Assembly: GCA_007570785.1 (NCBI GenBank)
Contig: ML660201.1
Span: forward strand, 32,549,840-32,613,839
Direction of reading: 5' to 3'
DNA from: Antilocapra americana
Taxonomy: Eukaryota > Chordata > Mammalia > Artiodactyla > Antilocapridae
DNA length: 64,000 nt
Below, piece after piece: positions 1-12,276 of this stretch. A program made the position numbers and the translations under genes. Below the pieces are notes generated by a model, which saw only the letters and a list, made by a program, of their open reading frames with translations, had not been told where the DNA came from and made no database searches. Positions within the stretch are counted from its first letter, which is position 1. Every line of letters begins with the position of its first letter.

Positions 1-1109
1 TGCAAACATTTTGTCCAAATTTGACTTTTCATTGTCTTAACTGCATCTTTTAAAGAGCCAGGAGTTCTTAATTTTTATGAACTCTAATCACTTTCTTTTT
101 TCCTTTGTGAATTGTGCTTTTATTGTGGAACCTAAGAAATCTTTGGTTGACTCAAAGTAGAAATTCAGTCATTTTCTGTTATACTTGGTTTAGAAGTTTT
201 ATAGCTTATATTTTACATTTTCGTATATGCTCTATTTTAATTTTTTTTACATGGTGCAAGGGTTAAAGTTTGAGAATATAAAGATGTGAAAAGTCTTTTA
301 AAATTAAAAACTTAAATATTATATAGTTAAACATTTAGCAACCTATACTGGAAAGGAAAAAAAAATATAAAATTGAAACCACTCTAGAAAATCTAAGCTA
401 ATGTAATTTCTTAACCATGACAGTCAATTTTTTAAGTTCTCTGGCTCTCATTTTGAGATTTCCTCTCAACAGTCACCATAGTATTATGAACCTATAAAAA
501 ATTAAAACAAAAAGACCAATTAAACTATGAAATAATTCAACACGTAAGTAAATCTGTTCTACTTAAATGGATTAATGTTGCAGGTCTGCTGTTCAGGGAA
601 CAATAACAACAGAAGACATTTCTGAACAACATGAAGTATCTTATTTTGTAAAATACATGGTATATACATTTAGGTGCTGTGCTATGTGTATATTTGTTTT
701 CTGTGAATAAGTAGATATAATTCTATGTGAAGAAGAATTCCAGAAATATCTGTTAACAGATAGATCTCATCTATTAATGAGTTTAAGTAAGAAATTTAAG
801 GACTTGATTTTCTTAACTACATTATACATTTCTGTGGGGTTTGAATACATATTTCCACTTAGAAAGATATTACAGCATACATTTTGTAATCAGAAAAATC
901 AGCAAGGATAAGAAAATACAGTTTTCCTGAAGATTTTGGAGTAAGGGAGAAGGCTTGGGTGTCAAAACATCCTCTCTCAGAACTAACCTAGGAAATCAGA
1001 GATGAGTGAACTATTGCTCCTGGGTTATTTTCCAGCCTGAAAGAGATGACAGTCCACATTTTTGTCTTCATGTTAATGACAAATGCTTGAAGACAATGAA
1101 GTCCTTCCC

Positions 1110-1330
1110 TTGGAGTTAGGAAAGTGCAGTGGTCAAGAACTCCCCAAAGCTCATTATCTGTATGACCTTGTGAACTTGAGTTTGCCTCTCCATATCCTGG
1201 TTTTCCCTATCTGTAGAAGGACATGAGTGTTATTGATCATGCCTACCCTGTCAGATTTTCGTGAGAGTTAGATGGCATAAGGGATGTAAAACTTGGGCTC
1301 GTGCCAATTAGTATTATTGTTACTGTTACC
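1110..1330 (+). repeat. MIR SINE remnant
   Basis: The order of motifs matches MIR: a gene-like head around 'gtggtcaagaac', then 'tgaccttgtgaacttgag', a 'cctatctgtagaagg' segment and a 'gagagttagatgg' segment. The copy is diverged, so the ends are approximate. Confidence 0.6.
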
Positions 1331-1860
1331 ATGTTTATCTTCATCATGTGGTTATTACAGAGGAGCTTAAATGTTATGAAAAAGGATGTCAGCTATAAGC
1401 TTAGAATTTTGTACTTAGCTTTTGTGATAAGTAGTCTTTTAAGTATGTCTGTTAGTAAGGAAAAATTGTATAGAGCAAAGGAAAATAATAACAGAGGAAT
1501 TCCTAATACAGAGTAATATGTGAAACTCAAACTTTTGGAAAAGAATGTATTAATAGTTTTGCTCAAGACTGACTTGATAAATTTGAAAAAAAAAAAAGTT
1601 TGGTTATTTTGAGAGTTAGTGAGGACTGTGGTTAATAAAAATAGTTAATGAAGACCCAAGACTTTGAGTGCTTTAGAGGAAAGTATGGTGATTTGCTTAC
1701 TTTTTATAACCTAGTTTAGCTTTTAATCAGTGCTAGGCCAGTCTTTGGTCTATTGTTTAATAGAAAATTTATGCAGAGGTATAGCTTATTATGACAACTC
1801 TGTGATTTGGTCTGCAGCAGCCAAATTCCATACCCATTAAATTATTAGATGCACACCATT

Positions 1861-2071
1861 TGGGTTTCCCTCATGGCTCGGTGGTACAGACTCCACCTGC
1901 CAATGCAGGATATGTAGGTTCAATCCCTGGGTTGGGACAATCTCCTATAGACGGAAACAGCAACCCATTCCAGTATTCTTGCCTGGGAAATTCCATGGAC
2001 AGAGGAGCCTGGCAGGCTACAATCCATGGGGTCACTAAAGAGTCAGATACAAGTGAGCAACTAAACAACAA
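1861..2071 (+). mobile_element. Bov-tA SINE, sense orientation
   Basis: The copy starts with the tRNA-derived head (GGTTTCCCTCATGGCTCGGTGG), including a degenerate B-box-like 'ggttcaatccctggg'. It then runs through the BovB-derived body ('cccattccagtattcttgcctgg', 'ggacagaggagcctggcaggc') to 'gagtcagatacaagtgagcaac'. It is one of only three SINEs in the window in the same orientation as MAGI1. The 125-codon open frame across it is a SINE by-product, not a gene. Confidence 0.9.
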
Positions 2072-3756
2072 CAGTATATCCTGTCTGATGAGTTTTCCAG
2101 TATCCTGCATTCTGAAAAACTTCATCTTAGACTGTCTTACATTGAATAGCAGGTTAAATTTCTATAGACTCAGATCTATCTTGTTTTGCTTATCCACATG
2201 TAAATCTATGTTAGCTTTACAGTTTATGGAAGTCTAAGAAATACTGGACATTAAAAATGAAGCATAAATTTGTAAACCCTGGACATTGTACAGAAAATGA
2301 ACATAAGAAGACTTGTAAAGGAAATAAAAATAATGCAAATTGGCTAGGAAACTTGGGATCACAGAAATGACAGGTTGTAAATTTTCTTTTTACCTCATAT
2401 ATCCCAAATTTAGAGCTGTACAAGCCAGTAATCCAGAAACATCAACAAATGGACACCAAAAACCAAAACCCTCATGAAAGGAAATAAAAAATACATAAAC
2501 TGATTGTCTAACTGGAAAATCACCAGAAATATACAAGAAGTTCTAGAATAAATGAGTTCAGCCAGATAGAAGCTAAGCATACAAATAGCAGTTGTATATC
2601 TATATACTAACAATGAACAAGCAGATAACAAAATTCAAAGTAAAATATAAATTATATTTACTTTTTTAAAAAAATCAGTTAGGTATAAATCTAATGAAAT
2701 ATGTACCAGATTTGTATTCTGTAGCTGCAAAATGCTGATGAAAGAAATAAATGAAAGTTTAAGTAAATTGAGAGACCTACTCTATTCATGAATTGAAAGA
2801 CTCAGGATTAGTATAGTAAAGATGTCAGTTCTCCCCAAATGTGTGTACAGGTTTAATATAAATCCTGTCAAAAATCTCAGTGAGGCTTTTTGTTAGTATC
2901 GACAAGTTTATTCTAAAATTTATTATCGAAAGGCAAAGGAACTACACTAGTTAAAACAGTTTTAAAAAGGAGAATAAAGTCATAGTAATCAACCTACCTA
3001 GTATCAGGCTTATTGTAAATCCACAGTCATAAAGGTTGAATGCTGCTGATGAAGAAATAGACCCATAGATCAAAGGAACCCACAAACCGACTCACAAATG
3101 TGTCCAACTGAGTTTCAGTAGAGAATGCAAAAGCAGTTGAATGCATGGAAGGTAACCTTTTCAATAAGATGGTGTTTTAAGCAGGTGTATAGCCAAAGGC
3201 AAATAAATTAACCTAAAACTAAACCCCTTGCCTTATTAAAAACAAAAACAAAACTCAAAATAAATCATCATAAAGTATAAAATGTAAAGTAATAGAATTT
3301 TTAGGGGGGAAAAATAGAAATTCTTTGAGACCTAGTAAAAGGCAAGGGGTTCTTAGACTTAACATCAAAAGCATACTCCTAAAAGGAATAATTGGTCAAC
3401 TCAGCTTTATCAAAATGAAAAGATTTCACTTTGCAAAGACTGGTAAGTAAATGAAAGGGCAAACTATACACAGGGAAAAAGTATTTATAAAGCTTGTATC
3501 TCAAAATGGACTGGTATCTAGAATATGTAAAGTACTCTCAAAACTCAACAGTAAAAAGAAAACAATCTAATTAGAGAATGAACTAAAAAACACTAAATGC
3601 TGGTAAAGATGGAGAGAAGCTATATCACTAACATGTTGCTGGTGGGTATGTAAAATTCTGTGGTATTCCAAAAAGCAGTTTGGCATTTTTTTAAACTAAA
3701 CATTTCAATTACCATAGAACCCAGCCGTTGCACATTTGTCCAGAGAAGAGAATACT

Positions 3757-3974
3757 TTGTTGTGGTTGTTTAGTCACCAAGTTGTGTCTGACTCTTTTGC
3801 AACCCCATTAGCTGTAGCCTTCCAGGCTACACTGTTCATGGGATTTTCCGGGCACAGATACTGGAGTGGGTCAGCATTTCCTTCTCCAGGGGATCTTTCC
3901 AACCTAGATATCAAACCCATGTCTCCTACATTGACAGGCAGATTCTTTACCACTGAGCCATCTAGGAAGCCCAA
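3757..3974 (-). mobile_element. Bov-tA SINE nested in L1
   Basis: This is the antisense form: 'ttgtggttgtttagtcacc' at the tail side, 'ctggagtgggtcagcatttcc' in the body, and 'taccactgagccatctaggaagccc' at the tRNA-like head. Possible diverged target duplications are 'gagaatactt' on the left and 'gtgaacactt' on the right. The insertion splits the L1 between the segments matching 'acccagccgttg' and 'acttacattcac'. Confidence 0.88.
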
Positions 3975-4023
3975 GTGAACACTTACATTCACATAAAAGC
4001 TTGTACATAAATGTTTATAGTAG

Positions 4024-4266
4024 TCAGTTCAGTCACCTAGATAGCATATTGAAAAGCAGACACATTACTTTGCCAATAAAGGTCCGTCTAGTCAAGGCTA
4101 TGGTTTTCTCAGTAGTCATGTATGGATGTGAAAGCTGGACAATGAAAAAGGCTGAGTGCCGAAGAATTGATGCTTTTGAACTGTGGTGTTGGAAACGACT
4201 CTTGAGAGTCCCTTGGACTGCAAGGAGATCCAACCAGTCCATCCTAAAGGAGAGTGACTGAACTGA
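4024..4266 (+). pseudogene. BovB (RTE) reverse-transcriptase C-terminal fragment with inverted ends
   Basis: From about 4036 to 4253 the + strand encodes an unbroken stretch matching the C-terminal part of the BovB LINE ORF2 protein (visible motifs: VVMYGCESWT, RIDAFELWCW, LLRVPWTARRSNQSILKE). It then jumps directly to the BovB 3' terminal motif GTGACTGAACTGA (4254-4266), skipping the usual 3' region. The left border (4024-4036) is the exact reverse complement of that motif, so the fragment has 13-bp perfect terminal inverted repeats. The open frame has neither catalytic residues nor a start, so this is a relic and not a functional gene. Confidence 0.85.
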
Positions 4267-4739
4267 TTGATGTGTGCAACAATCTTCAGGAGAGTTATGC
4301 TGAATGAAAAATGCAAATCCCCAAAGATTATATACCATATGATTTCATTTATGTAGCATTTTTGATATGACAAAAGTATGGAAATGGAGAACAGATTAGC
4401 GGTTGCCAGGGATTAAAAGTGAGTTTTCTAGGGAAAAGTTGGAAGAGAATTGAGTGTGGCTATCAGAGGGCAACATGAGGGATCCTGTGATGATGGAAAC
4501 CTTCCATACATTGACTATTTGGCTATCAGTATCCCAGTTCTGACTTTGTACTATAGTTCTGCAAGATGTTACCTTTGGTGGTATCTTGGTAAGGTGAATG
4601 TAGGATCTCTCTTTGTTCATTCTTACAACTGCATGTGAATCTACAATTATCTTGAGATACAAGTGTTTTTTTTTTTTTTTTTAGATATCACACCTAATCT
4701 TCCCTCCCATAATTGTCCATTTTTGCTCTCTTATTATGT

Positions 4740-4925
4740 AAGAATAGCACAGACCATGGTTTCTAGAGTGGGACTCCTTGGATTTGGTTCTGTGTGTCAG
4801 CAGCATGTCCTTTTCTGGTTTCTTCACATCTCTGTCCTCAGTTTTTTCATGTGGAAAATAGGCAGTAATCATTTTAGTACTAATGATACTCCTCTCATAG
4901 GGTTCTTGGTAAGGATTAAGTAAAT
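4740..4925 (+). repeat. MIR SINE remnant
   Basis: MIR-like order: 'ctagagtgggactccttgg', then 'cctcagttttttcatgtgg', 'aataggcagtaatcat', and 'catagggttcttggtaagg' followed by 'attaagtaaat'. It follows a T18 homopolymer at about 4665-4682. Confidence 0.65.
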
Positions 4926-5039
4926 TGTAATTTATATGTAAATTACAAAGCAGGTTAAGATAGTTTTAATTGGGTTTTTGGTTATTCTGTAGGTCTGGCT
5001 ACATGATAAATATAATAACTTCCTGACGGTCCCCTAGCT

Positions 5040-5385
5040 CCCTGTCTCTTCCCCCTCAGCTTTCTTTGCTGATTGGACCCCATCTCACAAGAGCTCTGTC
5101 TCTGCAGAGTCTTTCCTGCAGGCATCTCAGCCAGGCACTGGGTTATACCCTGTTTCTCTGGGCCAGTTATTTCCCTTCCTTCATCTCCAGGTCCAAACTG
5201 TTCTGAACACTAGTCTTGTATATTCTCTACATACCTTTCCCAAATATACCCTCCAGTTTCTTCTCCACTCCCCACCTTCCACCCGCCAACTACACTGGTG
5301 CTTAAAACCTTCAGAAAGTTCTCATTGTTCTAAGGATAAAACCCCCAAATTCTTAACATGCCTGCAAAAGCATGCATGACTGGCA
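5040..5385. repeat. L2-like LINE remnant
   Basis: The pyrimidine-rich order matches the L2 3' region as remembered: 'ttcatctccaggtcc', 'ctccactcccc', a 'gcttaaaaccttcagaaag' segment and 'aaggataaaacccccaaattc' before 'catgcatgactggc'. It is old and diverged. Confidence 0.5.
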
Positions 5386-5937
5386 AAATTAGGATAGATT
5401 AGATTAGAATAATTCTACATACACAAGTATTGTTGGTTGTGATACTTGTAACTGTATTACCTTTCATTTGTTAACATTTTAGACAATGTTTGTAGCTTTT
5501 TGCATGTTCTGTTTGTCACTTAAACCTTAAGTTTTCCCCATCAATTAATAAGATTTGAATCTAGAATTAAAAACTGTGACAATTTTTTCAACATATTTAT
5601 TAGTACAACTTAAACTTAAGACTTCACTACCTATACTTGCGGAAAAAAATTTTTTTTTCTGTGTTTCATTTTTGGTTTGCAGCTTGAACTATTGGACTTG
5701 TAGCTATTTAGTTTGCATAGAATGGACTGGTTGCTCAAGCAGAATTTTATCCCAGATCTGCTTCAGGTCTATCCTCCCAGTCATTTGCCTGTCATTTCTA
5801 TCATGATCAAAAGGCAACAGTGTCTATTGAAACACTTCATCTCCGGTTGTGCTCAACCCTCCTGACAGAAGTAGGGTTTCATGTCCAGCCTTTCCAAACT
5901 TCTCCTTATTCCAGGGCTCCCCTTTACCCTCAGTTGA

Positions 5938-6313
<376 letters not shown>

Positions 6314-8459
6314 ACTTGCGAAGTTTAAAGAGTTGTAGCAAGGTCAGCCAGGTTTCTAACAGTTTTCGAAAGGTAATCCAGTTTCTAGTAAGTGCATTAT
6401 AGTTTCCAAAAGCAGGAGAGAAATCTGTAAAATTGTTTTAGAAGAATAGTTTATTTAAACATAAAGACATACCCAACTCTCTATTAGAAACAGAAGTGCA
6501 GAACAGTCAGGAAGGATTCAGATGTAGATGCAACCTAAGCCCTTCAGGAACTTGGAGAAAACTCTAGAAAGTCTCTAGGAATTTAAAAACAAAAAATGCT
6601 CTGGTCACTTACCTACTGAACCATAATCATATATTGTGACAGTGTTAGAGAAAAAAAAAATCAGAAACTTTTCTTGATGTGTTCATGCTTCATAATTTGA
6701 ATAATTTCTTCAGGTTTAGCATAAAGAAAGCAGATCTTATTATGTTTGGGAATCTCTGTGTGACTTAGCGTGTATCCTAAATATGAGAAAGTACATTCTT
6801 CCACAAAAGAGGCTGAGGTGTTACCCTCAGCACCACTCTACCTGTTAATTTAAAGAAAAAAGGTTCAGCGGTCAATGAAGTCTAATTCAAGGCTTTGGGA
6901 TTTCTAGTTAGTTTTGCAAAAGTGAAGAAGAAACTAAGTTTGAACAAATGTGTTCCCTTTTGATTTGTCCTAAGTTTTACCAAAATCGCTTTTTGATACG
7001 GACAAATTGAAAGGGAAATGGCTTGCTTTACTACTCATTGTTCATTCCTGGTCTTTGAATTAGTAGTATAATTATTGAATATACATTTTATTGTAAGTTT
7101 GTGAAACTTTATTAATTTATTCTCTGGGACAGAATTATTGTCTGTATAAACTTGATGTTTGTTTGAAAATATAAGCCAGTAAAGTATGATCCTGTGAAAA
7201 CTTTAAACTACAGGATATATGTGGATTGTAAGATTGCATGAAATGAACATAGAATTGTGTGTTCATGTTTATCTGAGTGACTTCAAGTGGAAATACAAAT
7301 CCTTCTGACTTAGAAGGCATAATTTAGAGACTCATTTTATTTTGATTGCTTAGTCGTAAAGAAGAAAAGGCATGGGCAAATGCATTATTTTGTATGCTTG
7401 AGGATAATGGGCTATCATGATTATTCACATATTCTATTTAATATGTGATACAGAAGTGACCAGTTTTCAAAGATGAGAACATAAAATACATCCAACCATA
7501 AAACTTCTTGGAACAAAATGTCATCTTCATTTGATGCCTGAGATTTTGAAGCTGTTTTAGGCCCTCTTACTACCATCAGATCTTCAGTTTCACTATCAAT
7601 AATAATTATACTGGGAATGTATGAAAATGTCTGTTAGTATAATTTGATAGGTAATAGAAGACTCCAATATCTTTTACTGAGAAAAATGGAGTGAAAGTGT
7701 TGATACAATTACTGAATTTTTTTTTTAGCCATTCTAATAATTTTTAATTCTTAGAGTTCATGTCACTGGTATGAACATTATTCCCTTTGGAACAAATATG
7801 TATTCATATCCGATGCAGTTCACTTAGTAATTGTCCCGTCACCATTGGAATTCATGTTCTTTTTCTGATAGAAACTATATGTATGTCTGTGTGCCTGTAA
7901 AACCACAAATGGTTTAAGTACCTGCAAGCAGGTTCTACCACAGTGGCAAGTATCCATTCCCACATCTGCCTTTTCTCCTGCCAATTATCACAAAACTGTC
8001 TTGTGTTGTTTATATCATGTCACAAAGGAGAATCACATTGTTCTGTTACAATACTGTTCCTGTGTTTTGTTCTGCTCTCTATAGGTCATGTGCATGTTGA
8101 ATGTAACAGTATAACATTATTGTAAAAAATGTTCTGTTTTCTTTTTCCTGTCTCTAAAAAACAGAAACTAATTTGGGATCTTGATATTCAGTGTATAACC
8201 CTTGTTGTGATTTCTGTATTTTTGTAGTTCAATTAGATTTCTCCCTTGCTTGTGAGCTCTGGGCCAGTATTGTAATATTTAATAATGCTGTTTGTCCTAA
8301 AGAGACTTTAGATTCATTTTGATTAACACCCAACTAAATGATTGCCATCAACCCAAATCTGGTCTTCTAAAAGTATTCCCTGTCTCAGTGAACGGTAAAT
8401 TCTTGCATACTTAAGAGTCTCTCTTGACCTTTTATTTTTCTTAACACCCATTTCTAATC

Positions 8460-8790
8460 CATGTGCTACCAGCTGAGTTCACCTTGCCTCCCCAGATGTC
8501 TCTGAAATTCAGTCTCCATTTTCTTCACCATGTATACCATCGTAGTCAAGGTCATGCTCATCGTCCACCCAAATTCTCGCCCACTCTCCTTTTCACACTG
8601 TATTCAGAGCAGTCTGTTAAAATGTGTTTGTGTTATCACCACTGCCTCAAGCCCTGTTTAATATTGTAGCTCTCTGGTCTGTTCAGTGAATGCCAGGTTC
8701 AAAGCTTGCCTTTCCAAGTTCTCTGTGGTTCAGCCTCTAAGTTTGTCTGACTCTAGTTCCCCCTCACATTCTGTCCATCACCCCCAGTCC
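8460..8790. repeat. L2-like LINE remnant
   Basis: The pyrimidine-rich pattern resembles the L2 body: 'caccatgtataccatcg', 'ccaaattctcgcccactc', 'cagagcagtctgttaaaatg', 'tatcaccactgcctcaag', 'cctttccaagttctctg'. It is diverged. The 68-codon open frame over it has no independent support. Confidence 0.5.
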
Positions 8791-8849
8791 TCACCGAGTT
8801 CCTACTCTGTGATAGTTAGATGTGCAGTTCTTACTTCTTAGAATGCTTT

Positions 8850-9060
8850 TACGTTCCACAAATAATTCTTGAATGTTTTTTGTATGTCAGGTGCATACTG
8901 GGAATGTCAGTTGTATCAATGAACACAATGAACAAGAAGCCCCACTCTAGCCAAGCTTAAATTCTAGCCATTTTTCACTCTGAGTCTATTCATTAAATTT
9001 TACATAACGTTAAGATGACGGCTCAGGTTCTTGCACATAGTAAATCTCATTAAAGAATTT
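8850..9060. repeat. L2 3'-end-like remnant
   Basis: It contains the characteristic 3' motif order of 'caaataattcttgaatg', 'tgtcaggtgcatactggg', 'caatgaacaagaagcccc', then 'gcttaaattctagcc'. Confidence 0.5.
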
Positions 9061-9214
9061 TTAAGGGAATGAATGAGTGCCCCAAAAGACATTTTAAATA
9101 ATATCCTAATGGGCATTTTCATTGAAAGATTTTATGTATATAAGATTCCCTTCTTAGGGAACAGTGCCAGTGTCAACCTTATTACCTTGTTGTTGGCATT
9201 TGGTGACTAAATTA

Positions 9215-9400
9215 AATAATCGATTCATTGGTTTATTTATTCATCCATTTGAGAAATATTTGGTACCTGTCATATATCCAAAGCTCCAGCGGGCACTGAG
9301 CACTGCAGTAGTGAAAGCAGGCTTGATCCCTGTGTTTGTTTAGCTTATGGTGGAGGGGACAACCGTAACTGTGTATGAAGTGATTTGTTGTATGGTGTCC
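9215..9400. repeat. L2 3'-end-like remnant
   Basis: The motif 'tttattcatccatttgagaa' leads to 'atatttggtacctgtcat', 'ggcactgagcactgcag', and 'gtttagcttatggtggagggg', the familiar L2 3' end order. It is a second copy of the same class about 150 nt after the preceding one. Confidence 0.55.
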
Positions 9401-10165
9401 TATATTCTCTTTGCAGTCATAACAAAATATTTTATTGACAGCAAGAGGTGGTCAGGAGTGAAAAGGATCTTGACTTCTTTTGCTTACTGAAATTACAGGG
9501 AACATTTTCATTCTAATATTTCTGAGCTGCTTGACTTAGAAATCTTACACAAAGTAAACTCTGCTTCCCAATCGTCCTTTCAGGGCAGCCTTCAAGCCTC
9601 ACCTCCCGGTGTACATCATCCTGACATAGTTCATTTTTCTAATTCCTTTTGAAAGATGAAGTGTAGCTTATCTTAGAATCTGTGTTCTCAATTTGACCTC
9701 ACCTTCCATTTTTCAGGCAGCAGTATTACTTATAGGTTAAGTAATTTTTTAATTGTGAATATAATTGCCTCGCAGATTAGAAGATCACAGAAGGATTAAA
9801 AGGACTAATATCGAAAGGTCTAGCAGCTTTGTTTGCTTGAAATAAGGTCTGTAATAAGTGACTTCCCACGTAAGAACACCAAAAACCGCAAAGGTGTTTG
9901 TCATCTTTTACAACCAATCAAACTTTATTTTGACACACAAGGAAATGAACCGTATAATTATGTTGCCAATATCAACTCTTCCCATTTTGTGATTTACACT
10001 GAGGTCTCAAGTTGAGTAGCCAAGCCAATGAAATAAGCCACAGTGCAGGTAAGGACAAAATAAAGTGATGTGTTTGCTGTTTTTCTTGAAGGGAGTTTCT
10101 TTCCTTGGTGCTGGTGTCTGAATTTTTCTTTCTCTCTTTTCTGTCTCATTCCTGCTATTCCTTTG

Positions 10166-10174
10166 GAGAAGAAG
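10166..10174 (+). promoter_or_regulatory. MAGI1: Tandem NAG splice acceptor (GAG-AAG-AAG)
   Basis: Three overlapping candidate AGs lie in frame at the start of the 36-nt exon. Tandem NAGNAG acceptors are an established source of one-residue isoform differences. The two AAG sites differ by one Glu codon and both preserve phase. The first site, GAG, is normally a poor acceptor. Confidence 0.6.
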
Positions 10175-10207
10175 GGATCCATACGGAGGAGCTGGACAGT
10201 GAACTAG
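10172..10207 (+). CDS. MAGI1: MAGI1 exon: 36-nt linker exon between WW1 and WW2
   Basis: Two bases complete a Glu codon, eleven codons follow (GIHTEELDSEL) and one base is left for the next exon. The donor is GTAAAT at 10208. The recalled human sequence in this place has Val for the Ile. The exon is symmetrical (phase 1 in, phase 1 out), so skipping it would keep the frame and shorten the WW1-WW2 linker by 12 residues. The acceptor lies in a run GAG-AAG-AAG (10166-10174). I chose the AG at 10170-10171 because it yields the Glu-Gly seen in the family. Using the AG at 10173-10174 would remove just the Glu. A pyrimidine-rich tract precedes it (about 10115-10160). Confidence 0.93.
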   Translation, partial: KGSIRRSWTVN

Positions 10208-11527
10208 GTAAATTCTCCCAGCCTGCATGACTTGCTCTGGGTGCTTTGGTTTCCAGTGACTTGCTTAATCCCTCTGTTTCTTTAGTTTGCACTTCTTCAA
10301 TTACAATTTTCATTCCAGCTTAGCCACAAAAGGTCAGTCTTATACAACCCATGTGTTTGACTGCAGACATCACACAGAGTTGTAATAAATTGTGTCTACA
10401 AAGAAAAAGTCTGAGGGAATTGGGACTAGAATGAAAGTTAGCAGATCAGTACTCTCGTAAATTAAGGATTAAGAAAAAAACTGAGGGATAGATGCTTGCT
10501 GTGTCCCCTGAACTCTCCTATAGTCTATCTCAGTCTCAATTCTTTACTTGGTATGAGTGGTTTTCTCCATGGGGAATACAGAAAGGCAAAACAAACAGAA
10601 ATCTACCAGACTAATTGAAAGATCTTAGGGAGAGTAACAGCGGTACAGCAATTCCACTGATAAACTGAATGGTTGCTAAGTCCTAGTATTGTATTAGTCA
10701 CAGGCTACTTGTTGACTTTGTAGCTGTAGTGAATGGCTTGAAAACCAGATGCCGCTTCGAATGTGTATGTCAGTAGAAATCAAGTCTTGATTACTCTGAG
10801 TTCTTACAGTTTTGGAATAATTTACATTAGCTGATAATGCCAAACTCTTTTATCTTTGCTGTTGGAACATATTGAATTATGTTCCCTGGTAAGTTAAATG
10901 TTTAATGTTCATCTTTGAACAATATTAAAATTAGTTTGCTTTCCATCTGATACATCTATGAAACAATAGATGGAAAAGCACAAATTTTGGCTAAATTGCA
11001 CTTGAAAGCCTTGGCTGATTGAAAATTGACAACAATATATTTTTAAAACAAGATTATTTAACATCAGTATGACTAGAATTGTCCTGAAATTATTCAATCA
11101 GACTAGCATTTTTAAGTTTGCCTTAAGAACTGATAATATAAATATTTAATACAGATTATTGGTTTTTGTTCAGTTTGATTTGTTTTTATTATCTAAATAA
11201 GGATGATTTATCATGGTTGGCTCAGGATATAATAGAATCTTGCTCTATTTTTGTTAATGTTTGGAACATCCTATTGTTATTGGTGGATATGTCAACAGTG
11301 GTCAATAACTGTTGACAGATATATTTTTCAAGACATACAGTAAGTTGTCATTGTGGTAGGAATGATTTGAGATTCAGCCTGTATAACAGAACAATTAGAA
11401 ACTCATTTTGTAAATTAAAAAATATATTAATCTAGTGATATAAATGATTGTTGAAAAAGACAGAACTAGGTTTTCCAGGTGAAAAATGAGTGCCTCAATC
11501 CTTTGTGGAACCAATCTCAACTACTCT

Positions 11528-11587
11528 GTGTGTGTGCTCAGTCGTGTCTGACTCTTTGCAACTCTGGGGACTGTAGCCCCTGGCCAC
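11528..11587 (-). mobile_element. Bov-A SINE fragment
   Basis: About 60 nt match the antisense Bov-A body ('gctcagtcgtgtctgactctttgcaactc', 'ggggactgtagcccc'). Both ends are truncated. It follows a short TG run. Confidence 0.75.
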
Positions 11588-11849
11588 CTGACTAATGTGT
11601 GTGAGTTCCCAACATCACGTGTAGCTGGCTAGTAAAATAATCCCACTGTGCACAGGGGCACAGCCTTATTTGCTTCTTTGGAAGCTTGAATGTTGAAATT
11701 TTTAGAGAAAAATGAATTGTCCTCTTTTTCGGTGTACCTGTAACATTGTGAAAACATTCCTGTGCTGTTAAAGACTCTGCCAAGTAAGTTTTACTGGCTG
11801 CATAGTATCCCTTTTCATGGTCAGAGCCACAGTTCTGGGAGATGGTTTG

Positions 11850-12020
11850 GTAAAGCAGAAACTGTCTCTGGGGTGAAGGCACATTGCCTGGCTTCATTTC
11901 TGGGCTCTCCCACTTACGGACTCTGTGACCTTGGGGAAGTCATTCACCTTCTCTTAGCTTCCTGTTCCTAACCTGTAAAGAGGAGCTCCCATGGGGCTTA
12001 AGAGAAGACTTAATGATATT
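11850..12020 (+). repeat. MIR SINE remnant
   Basis: The MIR core is visible: 'cactctgtgaccttgg'-like sequence around 11920-11940, then 'ggaagtcattcaccttctc', 'ttcctgttcctaacctgtaaag' and 'gacttaatgatat'. Confidence 0.65.
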
Positions 12021-12256
12021 GTATCTTAGTATATATTTGTCCTTGTGATCACATATTGTTTTTGCCAATTTTCTGATTTATTAACCAATTCTTCCCTGTT
12101 GGACATTTTGGTTCTTCCTTGTGATACTTTTGGTGTTGAATATAGGACAGGAGAGCAACATGTATACCATAGAGTTGGCCCAAATGTGTCCTTGTGGGTA
12201 GAGATAGGACTCTCTGGCCTTTGTCTATATGTGTCCTCTGTATAAAGAGTGGTGTA

Positions 12257-12276
12257 CATACACACACACACACACT
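12257..12276. repeat. (CA)n microsatellite
   Basis: There are about nine CA units within a TACACACA run. It is short and uninterrupted, so a candidate for length polymorphism. Confidence 0.9.

Larger units (their letters stand above)
2285..4660 (+). mobile_element. Old L1 LINE, 3' ORF2 and 3' UTR, carrying two younger insertions
   Basis: The A-rich sequence follows the end of L1 ORF2 and the 3' UTR. Recognisable parts include the RT/C-terminal segments around 2440-3560, 'gctggtgggtatgtaaaattc' near 3636, 'gtttggcattttttta' near 3680, 'cttgtacataaatgtttatag' near 4000, and 'gttatgctgaatgaaaaatgc' with 'gattagcggttgccaggg' at 4295-4415. The frame is broken by many stops and indels, so it is a dead fossil. 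It is interrupted at 3757-3974 by a Bov-tA and at 4024-4266 by a BovB piece. L1 sequence resumes on either side of each. Confidence 0.75.

Noticed and set aside
3900..3974. tRNA-like head sequences with B-box motifs at SINE ends (here and at other SINEs)
   Set aside because: These belong to tRNA-derived SINEs. No intact cloverleaf of a functional tRNA gene was seen.
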